DNA of 64,000 nucleotides, taken from NCBI RefSeq assembly GCF_900215145.1, contig NZ_OBDO01000012.1, positions 124,001-188,000 on the forward strand. The letters run 5' to 3'. Under the pieces are notes generated by a model. The model was not told the DNA's origin, did no database searches, and saw nothing but the letters and a program-made list of their open reading frames with translations. Origin of the DNA: Geodermatophilus sabuli (GTDB lineage Bacteria > Actinomycetota > Actinomycetes > Mycobacteriales > Geodermatophilaceae). The position numbers and the translations under genes are program-made. This document shows, piece after piece, positions 1 to 7,230 of this stretch. How positions within the stretch are numbered: position 1 is the stretch's first letter; each line of letters begins with the position of its first letter.

Positions 1-230
1 CCGATGACGCCCGGCGGCAGGCCGTACCCGCCGACGACGGTGTCCTGGTCGGTGAGGATGGTGACCTTGGCGTGACCGGCGCCCACCAGCCGGGCGGCCA
101 GGGCGGAGAGCCGGTCGAAGGCGGCCGGGCCCGCGACCTCGACCAGCAGCCGGCGGGCGGCGGCGATGCGGTGGGGGTCGCGGAGGACGTCGACCCCCCG
201 CGGCAACGGGGACGGCAACGGCGACGCCAT
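1..230 (-). CDS. GAF-domain protein, N-terminal part (runs off the window)
   Basis: The reverse strand reads from an ATG at 230 out through base 1, giving about 76 residues of a longer protein. After a short proline-rich lead the sequence RLLVEVAGPAAFDRLSALAA, then TILTDQDTVVGGYGLPPGV, looks like the first helix and strands of a GAF sensor domain of the kind fused to PP2C/SpoIIE phosphatases or histidine kinases in actinobacteria. The start is supported by a purine-rich GGAGGGGGAGAGC just upstream. It is divergent from the EAL gene, so a signalling role is plausible. The effector domain is outside the window, so the output activity is unknown. Confidence 0.6.
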   Translation of the reverse strand, partial: MASPLPSPLPRGVDVLRDPHRIAAARRLLVEVAGPAAFDRLSALAARLVGAGHAKVTILTDQDTVVGGYGLPPGVI

Positions 231-415
231 GCTCTCCCCCTCCGCTGCTGCAGCGGACCCCGTGCGCTGACCGCGAGACTGGTCCATGCTGTCACGCTCG
301 CCGGAGCCGCCCCCGGACCGGATCCCGGGCGCGTCACCGGTGTTGCTCCCCCACCGGGGTGAGCGCCCGCCACGGGCCGGTCAAGCCGTCCTCCGGGCGG
401 GTCGATGGGGTCGGC

Positions 416-1510
416 ATGTCGGTGACCCGCACGAGCACCCTCCCGGACTGCCGTCCGCTGCTCGCCGACCCCGACGACCTGACGCTGGTGTTCCAGCCGA
501 TCGTCGACCTGTCCGCCGCCCGGGTCGCCGGGTACGAGGCGCTGTCCCGCTTCCCGGGCACCGCGGGCCTCGACGTGTGGTTCGCCGCCGCGGCCGAGTG
601 CGGCCGGGCCGCCGAGCTCGAGGCGCTGGCCATCACCAAGTCCCTGGCCGCCGTCCCGTTCCTGCCCGGCGACACGTTCCTGACCGTCAACGTCAGCCCC
701 CACCTGCTCGGCACCGAGCCGGTGCAGGAGGCGCTGGCCACCCGCCCGGACCTCACCCGGGTCGTCGTCGAGCTCACCGAGCACACCCCCGTCGACGACC
801 TGGTGGCCCTGCGCCGCCAGGCCGACGAGCTGCGCTCCCGCGGCGCGCTCATCGCCCTGGACGACGCCGGCTCCGGCTACTCGGGACTGCAGCAGATGGC
901 CACCGTCCGGCCGCAGCTGGTCAAGCTCGACCGCGCGCTGGTGACCGGCATCGACACCGACCCGGTCCGCTCGGCGCTGACCGAGATGGTCGGCGAGTTC
1001 GCGGGCCGGATCGACGCCTGGCTGCTGGCCGAGGGGATCGAGACCACCGGTGAGCTGGCCGCCTCCATCCGCCTCGGGGTCCCGCTGGGCCAGGGGTGGG
1101 TGCTCGGCCGCCCGGGCCCCGACTTCGCCCCGCTGGCCCCGGAGGTCGTGCGGCTCGTGCAGACCCAGGTCGCCCGGGCGCGGCTGACCGACAGCGTGGC
1201 GAGCCTGCTGCGGCCGGTGCGCCAGTGCAGCGCGGGCGAGTCCACGCCCGGCGTCGCGCCGGCGGTGCTGGTGGGGGACCTGGGGAACCCGGTGGGGCTG
1301 CTGCTGGCCGACGCACGGACCGGCGCGACGTTCACCGCGCCGGTGTCGCTGCGGGTGCACCCGTCCGGGGGCGTCACCGAGACCCTGCAGCGAGCGCTGA
1401 CCCGCCCACCGGCGCACCGTTTCGACCCCGTCGTCTGCACCGACCCCACCGGCACCGTCGTCGGCCTGCTGCGGGTCGAGGACCTCGCCTCGGCCGCCGC
1501 CGCGCGCTGA
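416..1510 (+). CDS. EAL-domain protein, probable c-di-GMP phosphodiesterase
   Basis: The 364-residue protein begins directly with an EAL domain (about residues 20-255) and has no sensor domain in front. The signature E-A-L (YEALSRF, residue 41 onwards), the N of TVNVSP, the E of VVELTEH, DDAGSGYSG, the K of LVKLD and AEGIET are all present, which is the residue set expected of a c-di-GMP phosphodiesterase active site. The C-terminal 100 residues (two short repeats around VLVGDLGNPVGLLL and VVCTDPTGTVVGLL) look CBS-like. I chose ATG 416. A GTG at 359 in the same frame would add 19 residues of no domain character. It could oppose the three GGDEF proteins at 25-35 kb. Confidence 0.8.
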   Translation: MSVTRTSTLPDCRPLLADPDDLTLVFQPIVDLSAARVAGYEALSRFPGTAGLDVWFAAAAECGRAAELEALAITKSLAAVPFLPGDTFLTVNVSPHLLGTEPVQEALATRPDLTRVVVELTEHTPVDDLVALRRQADELRSRGALIALDDAGSGYSGLQQMATVRPQLVKLDRALVTGIDTDPVRSALTEMVGEFAGRIDAWLLAEGIETTGELAASIRLGVPLGQGWVLGRPGPDFAPLAPEVVRLVQTQVARARLTDSVASLLRPVRQCSAGESTPGVAPAVLVGDLGNPVGLLLADARTGATFTAPVSLRVHPSGGVTETLQRALTRPPAHRFDPVVCTDPTGTVVGLLRVEDLASAAAAR

Positions 1511-1568
1511 GAGACGCCCCCCTGCCCCGACCGCTCGCACGCCCGCGGCGGGGTCCTGCAGGAGAGCC
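1511..1568. repeat. Dispersed intergenic dyad, copy B1
   Basis: This imperfect palindrome directly follows the EAL stop codon. It has the family layout: a C-rich arm ending CCTGCCCC, a middle with CTCGCACGC and GCGGCGGGG, then a closing arm CCTGCAGGAG. The arms are more degenerate than in other copies. It may act as a terminator here. Confidence 0.55.
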
Positions 1569-1620
1569 ACCGACCGCCCGCACGGGCGACCCGGCCGGCA
1601 CCACCCGACAAGGAGTTCCC

Positions 1621-1794
1621 ATGAAGACCTTCGCCTGCGGCGACGTCATCCCCGGCTGCAGCGCCCGCTTCTCCGCCGTCGACGAGGGCGGCATCCTCTC
1701 CGCCGTCGCCGGCCACGCCGCCGCCGACCACGGCGTCACCGACGTCACCCCGGAGCTGGTCGCGGCCGTCCGCAGTCACATCCGCGCGGCCTGA
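1621..1794 (+). CDS. DUF1059 small protein
   Basis: The product has 57 residues, beginning MKTFACGDVIPGC and ending in an amphipathic helix (VAAVRSHIRAA). The pattern F-x-C-G-x-x-x-P-G-C followed by ADHG and a terminal helix matches the DUF1059 family of small predicted proteins, whose function is not known. The cysteines at residues 6 and 13 suggest metal or redox binding, but that is inference. AGGAG at 1611-1615 is a good ribosome site for the ATG. It is probably its own transcription unit, ending at the hairpin 1804-1845. Confidence 0.75.
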   Translation: MKTFACGDVIPGCSARFSAVDEGGILSAVAGHAAADHGVTDVTPELVAAVRSHIRAA

Positions 1795-1803
1795 CGCCGG
1801 GAT

Positions 1804-1845
1804 GGAGGAGATCCGCGGGGAGGGTGACGCCCGCGGATCTCCTCC
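1804..1845. terminator. Perfect 16-bp hairpin between convergent genes
   Basis: Arms 1804-1819 and 1830-1845 are exactly complementary with a 10-nt loop. It lies between the stops of the DUF1059 gene and the aldo/keto reductase, so it can end transcription from both sides. There is no T-run, as is usual in high-GC actinobacteria. Confidence 0.8.
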
Positions 1846-1851
1846 ACCAGG

Positions 1852-2775
1852 TCAGGACGAGGCGTCGGTGAGCAGCTGCCGCTCGTCGTCGGTCAGCACG
1901 AGGTCCTGCATCGGCAGCAGGTCGGCCAGCTGCTCGACCGACCGGCCGCTGGCGATCGGCGCGACGACGGTCGGCTGGTCGGCCAGCCAGCGCAGCGCCA
2001 CCGCCGCCCCCGGGACCCCGTGCGCCTGCGCCACCTCCTGCAGCGCGGCCAGCACGCGGTCGCCACGCTCGCCCACGTACACCGCCGCGCCCTTCGCCCG
2101 TGGCGAGTCGACCGGCTCCCCCGCCCGGTACTTGCCGGTCAGTAACCCCCTGGCCAACGCGTAGTACGGCAGCACGCCCAGCCCGCGCTCCGCGACGACG
2201 TCCCGCAGCTCCGCCTCGTAGGCCGGCCGCTCCATCAGGTTGTAGTGCGGCTGCAGCGCCGCGTAGCGGGTCAGGCCGAGCCGCTCGGACGTGTCCAGGG
2301 CCTCCGTCAGCCGCGTCGCCGAGTAGTTCGACGCCGCCACGTACCGGACCTTGCCCGCCTGCACCAGCTCGTCGAACGCCTGCAGCGTCTCCTCCAGCGG
2401 CGTCGTCCCGTCGTCGTAGTGGGCGTAGTAGAGGTCGATCCGGTCGGTCCGCAGCCGGCGCAGCGACCCCTCGGCCGCCGTGCGGATCGCCGCCGCCGAC
2501 AGCGGGTGCTCCTTGTCCAGCGGCGAGGCCTTCGTCGCCACGACGACCCGGTCCCGGGCGCCGCGCGCGGCCATCCAGGCGCCGAGGATCTCCTCCGACC
2601 GCCCCTTCCCGTAGGACTCCGCGGTGTCCACGAACGGGGCCTCGGTGCTCGGCGTCGCGTCGGCGAAGCGGTCCAGCAGAGCGGCGGACGTCGCCTCGTC
2701 CGCCGTCCAGCCGAAGACGTTGCCGCCCAGGCAGAGGGCGCTGACGGTCAGGTCGGTCCCGGGGATCTGCGGCAT
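1852..2775 (-). CDS. Aldo/keto reductase
   Basis: The 307-residue protein is a full-length single-domain AKR (TIM barrel) that should reduce aldehydes or ketones with NADPH in the cytoplasm. The catalytic tetrad can be placed: Asp and Tyr in VDTAESYGKG (residues 50-59), Lys in VVATKAS (about 82) and His in LYYAHYDDG (about 119). The cofactor segment SNYSATRL and a C-terminal IASGRSVEQL, which contacts the adenosine phosphate in this family, are also there. It resembles the YajO/Tas-like AKR group; the substrate cannot be read from sequence. The ATG at 2775 lies 6 nt after a TAGCGT box, so the mRNA is probably leaderless. Confidence 0.85.
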   Translation of the reverse strand: MPQIPGTDLTVSALCLGGNVFGWTADEATSAALLDRFADATPSTEAPFVDTAESYGKGRSEEILGAWMAARGARDRVVVATKASPLDKEHPLSAAAIRTAAEGSLRRLRTDRIDLYYAHYDDGTTPLEETLQAFDELVQAGKVRYVAASNYSATRLTEALDTSERLGLTRYAALQPHYNLMERPAYEAELRDVVAERGLGVLPYYALARGLLTGKYRAGEPVDSPRAKGAAVYVGERGDRVLAALQEVAQAHGVPGAAVALRWLADQPTVVAPIASGRSVEQLADLLPMQDLVLTDDERQLLTDASS

Positions 2776-2781
2776 GACCCC

Positions 2782-2787
2782 ACGCTA
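2782..2787 (-). promoter_or_regulatory. -10 box for leaderless AKR transcript
   Basis: On the minus strand TAGCGT is followed by 6 nt and then the ATG at 2775, the spacing expected when transcription starts at the start codon. Confidence 0.5.
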
Positions 2788-2790
2788 GAT

Positions 2791-2846
2791 GGAGGACCCT
2801 CCTGCCCCGTCGCCCGCAGGCTCGCGACGGGCCCTGCAGGAGGGCC
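2791..2846. repeat. Dispersed intergenic dyad, copy B2
   Basis: The arms around CCCTCCTGC (2797-2805) and GCAGGAGGG pair over 9 bp, with a C- and G-rich middle containing GGCTCGCGACGGG. It lies between two divergent starts (AKR at 2775, HU at 3004), where neither gene needs a terminator, and its end sits only a few bases from the AKR -10 box. Confidence 0.6.
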
Positions 2847-3003
2847 GCGTCGCCGCCCGATCGGGTGGACCGATGGGGCGTGGGGACCCGTCCGACCCCC
2901 CTCTGTGGCGGATCGTCAGCCCGGCATGGCACCGTGCCCCCGGTCCGACCTCGGCCGATCCGCCGTGGTCGCACCACCCACAGACACTCTCGAGAGGAAG
3001 ACC

Positions 3004-3288
3004 GTGAACAAGGCCGAACTCGTCTCCGCCATCGCCAAGCGGGCCGACGTGCCCGCCTCGACCGTCGACTCGGTGCTCGCCGGGCTCCAGGACGAGCTCG
3101 TCGACGCCATCACCCGCGGCGAGAAGGTCGCCGTCTCCGGCCTGCTGACCGTCGAGCGGACCCAGCGTTCCGCGCGGACCGGCCGCAACCCGCAGACCGG
3201 TGAGTCGATCGACATCCCCGCCGCCAACACCGTCAAGGTGACCGCCGGCTCGAACCTGAAGAAGGCCGCCAGCAACGTCCCCGTGTGA
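3004..3288 (+). CDS. HU-family DNA-binding protein
   Basis: The 94-residue protein is a standard-length HU/IHF-fold nucleoid protein: dimerising helices (NKAELVSAIAKRADVPASTV), a beta hairpin (KVAVSGLLTVERTQRSARTG) and the DNA-binding arm with the conserved RNPQTGE turn and IPA(A)NTVKV. It has no lysine/alanine-rich tail like the mycobacterial and streptomycete HupB proteins. Actinobacteria often carry such a short second HU, so this may not be the main one. GTG 3004 follows GAGAGGAAG. The last codons and stop are part of a 31-bp tandem repeat that continues past the gene. Confidence 0.85.
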   Translation: MNKAELVSAIAKRADVPASTVDSVLAGLQDELVDAITRGEKVAVSGLLTVERTQRSARTGRNPQTGESIDIPAANTVKVTAGSNLKKAASNVPV

Positions 3289-3361
3289 CCGGCGGCGTCC
3301 CGGCGACGTCCCCGTGTGACCGGCGACGTCCCGGCGACGTCCCCGTGTGACCGGCGGCGTC
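3275..3361 (+). repeat. 31-bp tandem repeat copying the 3' end of the HU gene
   Basis: Units start at 3275, 3306 and 3337. The first two are full (31 nt, one mismatch) and the third is 25 nt. Each carries ACGTCCCCGTGTGA, which in unit 1 encodes the last residues and the stop of the HU gene. The array looks like a local duplication of the gene end. Confidence 0.85.
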
Positions 3362-3517
3362 GTGGTCTGATCGGTCGCGTCCGTGGCGACGTGCCGGTCC
3401 ATCCGGAGCGTCCGTCGGGCCGGCGGCCGCACCCGTGTGGCCTGACTCACAGCGCCGTGGGTCAGGATGCGGGGCGGGCGCCGCCCGACGGCGGGCGCGC
3501 TGGCGAACGGAGGGCAC

Positions 3518-4774
3518 GTGACGACGGCACTGCAGGTGGACACCGATCCGGCCGAGGTGGGCTTCGACCCCGGCCGCCTGGACCGCATCGACCGGCGGCT
3601 GGCCCGCTGGGTGGACGAGAGACGGATCCCGGGCTTCCTGGTGACCGTGGCCCGGCACGGCCGCCTGGTGCACGTGGGCCGCGCCGGCCACCGGGACGTC
3701 GAGGCCGGCCTGCCGGTGGAGACCGACACCCGCTGGCGCATCTACTCGATGACCAAGCCGGTGACCTCCGTCGCGGCGATGATGCTGTACGAGGAGGGCG
3801 CCTTCGAGCTCTCCGACCCCATCGCGACGTGGCTCCCGGAGTTCGCCGACACCCGCGTCTACGTGGCCGGGTCGGCGCTGAAGCCGGTGACCGCCCCGCA
3901 GACCGAGCCCATCCGGGTGTGGCACCTGCTCACCCACACCTCCGGTCTCACCTACGGCTTCCACAACGCCCACCCGGTCGACGCGATGTATCGGGCCGCC
4001 GGCCACGAGTGGGGCACCCCGGCCGGCGCCGACTCCGCCGAGGTCTGCCGGCAGTGGGCGGCGATCCCCCTGGTCTTCCAGCCGGGCTCGGAGTGGAACT
4101 ACGGCGTCTCCACCGACGTCCTCGGCCGGCTGGTCGAGGTGCTGTCCGGCCAGCCGCTGGACGAGTTCTTCGAGCAGCGCATCTTCACCCCGCTGGGCAT
4201 GCGGGACACCTCCTTCGGCCTGCGCGAGGAGGACGACCCGGAGTCGCTGGCCCGCCTCTACACCGCCGTCCCGGGACAGCCCGGCGGCGCGCCCACCGGC
4301 TACGCCCCGCTCGACACGATGGGCGCCGGCGCGCTGCGGAAGCCGGCGTTCCTCTCCGGGGGCGGCGGCCTGGTGTCCACCGCCGGCGACTACCTGCGGT
4401 TCGTCGAGCTGCTCCGTCGCGGCGGCGCCCACGACGGCGGCCGGCTGCTCGGGCCGCGCACCATCGCGCACATGACCCGCAACCACCTGCCGGGCAACGC
4501 GGACCTGGAGACCTTCGGCCGGCCGCTGTTCGCCGAGACGCCACTGCGCGGGGTGGGCTTCGGCCTCGGCTTCTCGATGGTCATCGACCCGCCGCGCTAC
4601 GGCGTGGTGGCCAGCGCCGGCGACTACAGCTGGGGCGGGGCGGCGTCCACCGCTTTCTACGTCGACCCGGTCGAGGACGTGACGGTCGGCTTCTACACCC
4701 AGCTGCTGCCCTCGAGCACGCTGCCGATCCGCAACCACCTCCGCCAGTTGGTCAACCAGGCCCTGGTGGACTGA
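3518..4774 (+). CDS. Serine beta-lactamase-fold hydrolase (class C / EstB-like)
   Basis: The 418-residue protein belongs to the beta-lactamase (PF00144) family. The nucleophile motif SxxK is SMTK (Ser77, Lys80), followed by the usual VTSVAAMMLYEEG helix. The tyrosine element is WNYGVS near residue 195, and the class C-typical segment LTHTSGLTYGF is present. I see no signal peptide, so it is likely cytoplasmic and more probably an esterase or peptidase-like hydrolase than a true beta-lactamase. GTG 3518 is chosen because GGAGGG sits 5-8 nt upstream; a start at 3467 has no ribosome site. A 44-nt palindrome follows the stop. Confidence 0.8.
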   Translation: MTTALQVDTDPAEVGFDPGRLDRIDRRLARWVDERRIPGFLVTVARHGRLVHVGRAGHRDVEAGLPVETDTRWRIYSMTKPVTSVAAMMLYEEGAFELSDPIATWLPEFADTRVYVAGSALKPVTAPQTEPIRVWHLLTHTSGLTYGFHNAHPVDAMYRAAGHEWGTPAGADSAEVCRQWAAIPLVFQPGSEWNYGVSTDVLGRLVEVLSGQPLDEFFEQRIFTPLGMRDTSFGLREEDDPESLARLYTAVPGQPGGAPTGYAPLDTMGAGALRKPAFLSGGGGLVSTAGDYLRFVELLRRGGAHDGGRLLGPRTIAHMTRNHLPGNADLETFGRPLFAETPLRGVGFGLGFSMVIDPPRYGVVASAGDYSWGGAASTAFYVDPVEDVTVGFYTQLLPSSTLPIRNHLRQLVNQALVD

Positions 4775-4779
4775 CGCAC

Positions 4780-4823
4780 CCGCCCCTTGTGTCGGTTTCC
4801 GCGGAAACCGACACAAGGGGCGG
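4780..4823. terminator. 44-nt perfect palindrome, bidirectional terminator
   Basis: Bases 4780-4801 are the exact reverse complement of 4802-4823. It lies between the convergent hydrolase and MaoC genes. The central TGTCGGTTTCCG and its complement recur inside the 52-nt palindrome at 21212-21263. Confidence 0.8.
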
Positions 4824-4824
4824 T

Positions 4825-5286
4825 TCAGAGGTAGCGGCGGGAGAGGGTGGTCGCGACCATCGCCGGCTTCGCGCCGCCCTCGACCTCCACGATCACGGTG
4901 AGCGCCAGCTGGACGCCGCCGTCCACCGGCGTCGCCGAGTCCAGCACCGCGCCGGCCCGCACCCGGGCGCCCACCGGCACCGGCGCGGGGAAGCGCACCT
5001 TCGCCGTGCCGTAGTTGACCACCATCCGGAACCCGGTGAACTCGACGATCTGCGGCGTCAGGGAGGGCAACAGCGACAACGTCAGGAACCCGTGCGCGAT
5101 CGGTCCACCGAACGGACTCTCCCGGCGGGCCCGCTCGGGGTCGACGTGGATCCACTGGTGGTCGCCGGTGGCCTCGGCGAACCGGTCCACCCGCTCCTGG
5201 GTGATCTCCACCCAGTCGCTGTGGCCCAGGTGCTGCCCGACCAGGCCCTGTACGCCCTCGATGCCGTGCGCCGTCGTCGCTGCCAT
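4825..5286 (-). CDS. MaoC-like hot-dog dehydratase
   Basis: The 153-residue single hot-dog protein is of the MaoC / (R)-specific enoyl-CoA hydratase type. The hydratase-2 motif is complete: FAEATGDHQWIHVDPERA with the catalytic Asp and His, then GGPIAHGFLTLSLL. It should hydrate or dehydrate an acyl-CoA in lipid metabolism; the length fits the homodimeric bacterial forms. GGGAGGAC precedes the ATG at 5286. It is divergent from folP2 with 65 nt between starts and shows no operon partner. The natural substrate is not evident. Confidence 0.85.
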   Translation of the reverse strand: MAATTAHGIEGVQGLVGQHLGHSDWVEITQERVDRFAEATGDHQWIHVDPERARRESPFGGPIAHGFLTLSLLPSLTPQIVEFTGFRMVVNYGTAKVRFPAPVPVGARVRAGAVLDSATPVDGGVQLALTVIVEVEGGAKPAMVATTLSRRYL

Positions 5287-5351
5287 CCGTCGTCCTCCCG
5301 TCGCCCGCCGATCTGGTTGGCTGACTCCACCACAGACGGACGGAGGACGGG

Positions 5352-6212
5352 TTGCTGCGCCTGGGAGCCCTCGACGTGCCGCCCGGGCGGCTGGTCGTCA
5401 TGGCGATCGTCAACCGCACGCCCGACTCCTTCTACGACCGCGGCGCCACCTACGAGCTGGCCGCCGCGGTCGAGCGGGTGGACCGGGTGGTCGCCGAGGG
5501 CGCGGACATGGTGGACGTCGGCGGGGTGAAGGCCGCCCCCGGTGAGGACGTCGACGCCGCCGAGGAGATCCGGCGCACCGTCGACCTGGTCGCCGCCATC
5601 CGCGCGGCCCACCCGGCGCTGCCCATCTCGATCGACACGTGGCGCGCGGAGGTGGCCCGTGAGGCGCTGACCGCCGGCGCCGACGTCGTCAACGACGCGT
5701 GGGGCGGCGTCGACCCGGAGTTGCCGGCCGTCGCCGCCGAGGCCGGCGCGGGCCTGGTCTGCACGCACGCCGGCGGCCTGCCGCCGCGCACCCGCCCGCA
5801 CCGGGTGACCTACGACGACGTGGTGGCCGACGTGGTCACCCGGACGGCGACGCTGGCCGAGGCCGCCGTCGCCGCGGGCGTGGACCGGGAGCGGGTGCTC
5901 GTCGACCCCGGGCACGACTTCGGCAAGAACACCCGCCACTCGCTGGAGGCGACCCGCCGCCTGGACGAGCTGGTCGCCACCGGGTGGCCGGTGCTGGTGG
6001 CGCTGTCGAACAAGGACTTCGTCGGCGAGTCGCTCGACGTGCCGCTGGACGAGCGGCTCACCGGCACGCTCGCGGCCACCGCGGTGAGCGCCTGGCTCGG
6101 CGCGACGGTGTTCCGCGCCCACGACGTCGCCGCCACCCGGCAGACGCTCGACATGGTCGCCGCGATCCGCGGCGACCGCCCGCCCGCGCGCACGATCCGC
6201 GGGCTGGCCTGA
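5352..6212 (+). CDS. folP2: Dihydropteroate synthase paralogue FolP2
   Basis: The 286-residue TIM barrel follows the mycobacterial FolP2 pattern closely: VMAIVNRTPDSFYDRGATYE at the N terminus, then DVGGVKAAPGE, SIDTWRAEVA, VVNDAWGGVD, DPGHDFGKNT and a C-terminal R-T-I-R-G-L-A. Canonical DHPS proteins read DGGGESTRPG where this has DVGGVKAAPGE, so the pterin/pABA site is altered. From family knowledge, FolP2 proteins do not replace folP1 in folate synthesis and their role is unclear. The start is the TTG at 5352 behind GGAGGACGG. It stands alone, with no folK, folB or folE beside it. Confidence 0.85.
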   Translation: MLRLGALDVPPGRLVVMAIVNRTPDSFYDRGATYELAAAVERVDRVVAEGADMVDVGGVKAAPGEDVDAAEEIRRTVDLVAAIRAAHPALPISIDTWRAEVAREALTAGADVVNDAWGGVDPELPAVAAEAGAGLVCTHAGGLPPRTRPHRVTYDDVVADVVTRTATLAEAAVAAGVDRERVLVDPGHDFGKNTRHSLEATRRLDELVATGWPVLVALSNKDFVGESLDVPLDERLTGTLAATAVSAWLGATVFRAHDVAATRQTLDMVAAIRGDRPPARTIRGLA

Positions 6213-6277
6213 AGGCCCTGGTCGCGACCCCCCGACCGGCCTACCCTGCGGCGCACGTCGGCACAGGAGGTGGCGGG

Positions 6278-6658
6278 ATGAGCGGCCGGGTCGTGCACTT
6301 CGAGATCCCCTTCGACGACGGGGACCGCGCGCGCAGCTTCTACAAGGAGGCTTTCGGCTGGCAGGTCCAGGAGATGCCGGAGATGGCCTACACGCTGGTC
6401 ACGACCGGCCCGAGCGGCGACCAGGGACCGACCGAGGCCGGGTTCGTCAACGGCGGGATGCTGGCCCGGGCGGACGCCACGTCGGCCGGGCCGGTCGTCG
6501 TCGTGGACGTGGAGAGCATCGACGTCGCGCTCGAGCGGGTGACCGAGCTGGGCGGCGCCACGGTGTCGCCGAAGACCGCTGTGGGCGACATGGGGTTCGC
6601 CGCCTACGTGCGTGATCCCGAGGGCAACGTCGTGGGCCTCTGGGAGAGCGCCGGCTGA
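6278..6658 (+). CDS. VOC / glyoxalase-like protein
   Basis: The 126-residue protein is made of two beta-alpha-beta-beta-beta modules typical of the vicinal oxygen chelate fold. It opens with VVHFEIPFDDGDRARSFYKE and ends with YVRDPEGNVVGLWE, the usual second metal-site strand. It resembles the small PA4872/YwkD-like group often called glyoxalase/bleomycin resistance. Metal ligands are ambiguous, so a catalytic role is not certain. ATG 6278 follows AGGAGG. Confidence 0.75.
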   Translation: MSGRVVHFEIPFDDGDRARSFYKEAFGWQVQEMPEMAYTLVTTGPSGDQGPTEAGFVNGGMLARADATSAGPVVVVDVESIDVALERVTELGGATVSPKTAVGDMGFAAYVRDPEGNVVGLWESAG

Positions 6659-6713
6659 CCGTGCGGCGGCCGCGGCGGACGGAGGCGCCCCTGCCTCGAT
6701 AGGTTCCGGGACC

Positions 6714-7139
6714 ATGGCCGCCACCGGGTTCCACACCGCCGACGAGCTCAACGCCCTGCTGCCGGGCACCCTCCCCGGGTTGCTGGGGCTGAGGATCACC
6801 GCGCACGAGCCCGGCCGGCTGGAGGCCGCCCTCGACGTACGACCGGAGCTGCTCGCCCCGAACGGCTACCTGCACGCCGCCACCGTGGTCGGCCTGGCCG
6901 ACACCTCCTGCGGGCTGGCCACCCGCGCGCTGCTGCCCGAGGGCTCCACCGGGTTCACCACGATCGAGCTGAAGAGCAACTTCCTGGGCACCGTCCGGGA
7001 CGGTCGGATCGCGGCGGTGGCCACCAACGCCCACGCCGGCCGGACGACGCAGGTGTGGGACGCCGTGGTGACGGCGGAGGGCTCCGGCAGGACGATCGCG
7101 CTGTTCCGCTGCACCCAGTCGGTGCTCTGGCCCCGATGA
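6714..7139 (+). CDS. PaaI-family acyl-CoA thioesterase
   Basis: The 141-residue hot-dog protein has the PaaI/4HBT thioesterase signature LLAPNGYLHAATVVGLADT, in which the Asp at the end of the helix and the preceding N-G are the usual catalytic region, followed by FTTIELKSNFLG. It should hydrolyse an acyl- or aryl-CoA thioester. It lies 91 nt upstream of a CoA ligase, so the two may act on the same aromatic or fatty acid. No ribosome site is visible before ATG 6714. A TAGGTT box 8 nt upstream suggests a leaderless or nearly leaderless mRNA. Confidence 0.8.
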   Translation: MAATGFHTADELNALLPGTLPGLLGLRITAHEPGRLEAALDVRPELLAPNGYLHAATVVGLADTSCGLATRALLPEGSTGFTTIELKSNFLGTVRDGRIAAVATNAHAGRTTQVWDAVVTAEGSGRTIALFRCTQSVLWPR

Positions 7140-7230
7140 CCCGGTCCACCCGGGCGGGTGTCCCCCCTGTGTCCCACGCCACGCCGGATGTGAGACTGGC
7201 GCCACACCTGACGAGATGAGGAGCTCCTCC

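Noticed and set aside
3480..4774. True class C beta-lactamase giving drug resistance
   Set aside because: SxxK and the tyrosine motif are present, but there is no signal peptide. Most proteins of this layout are esterases or peptidase-like hydrolases.
2785..5419. Long minus-strand open frames with repeated GRRRSHGDVAG-like segments
   Set aside because: They run antisense to the HU, hydrolase and MaoC genes. The repetition only reflects the 31-bp DNA repeat, and no family resemblance is seen.
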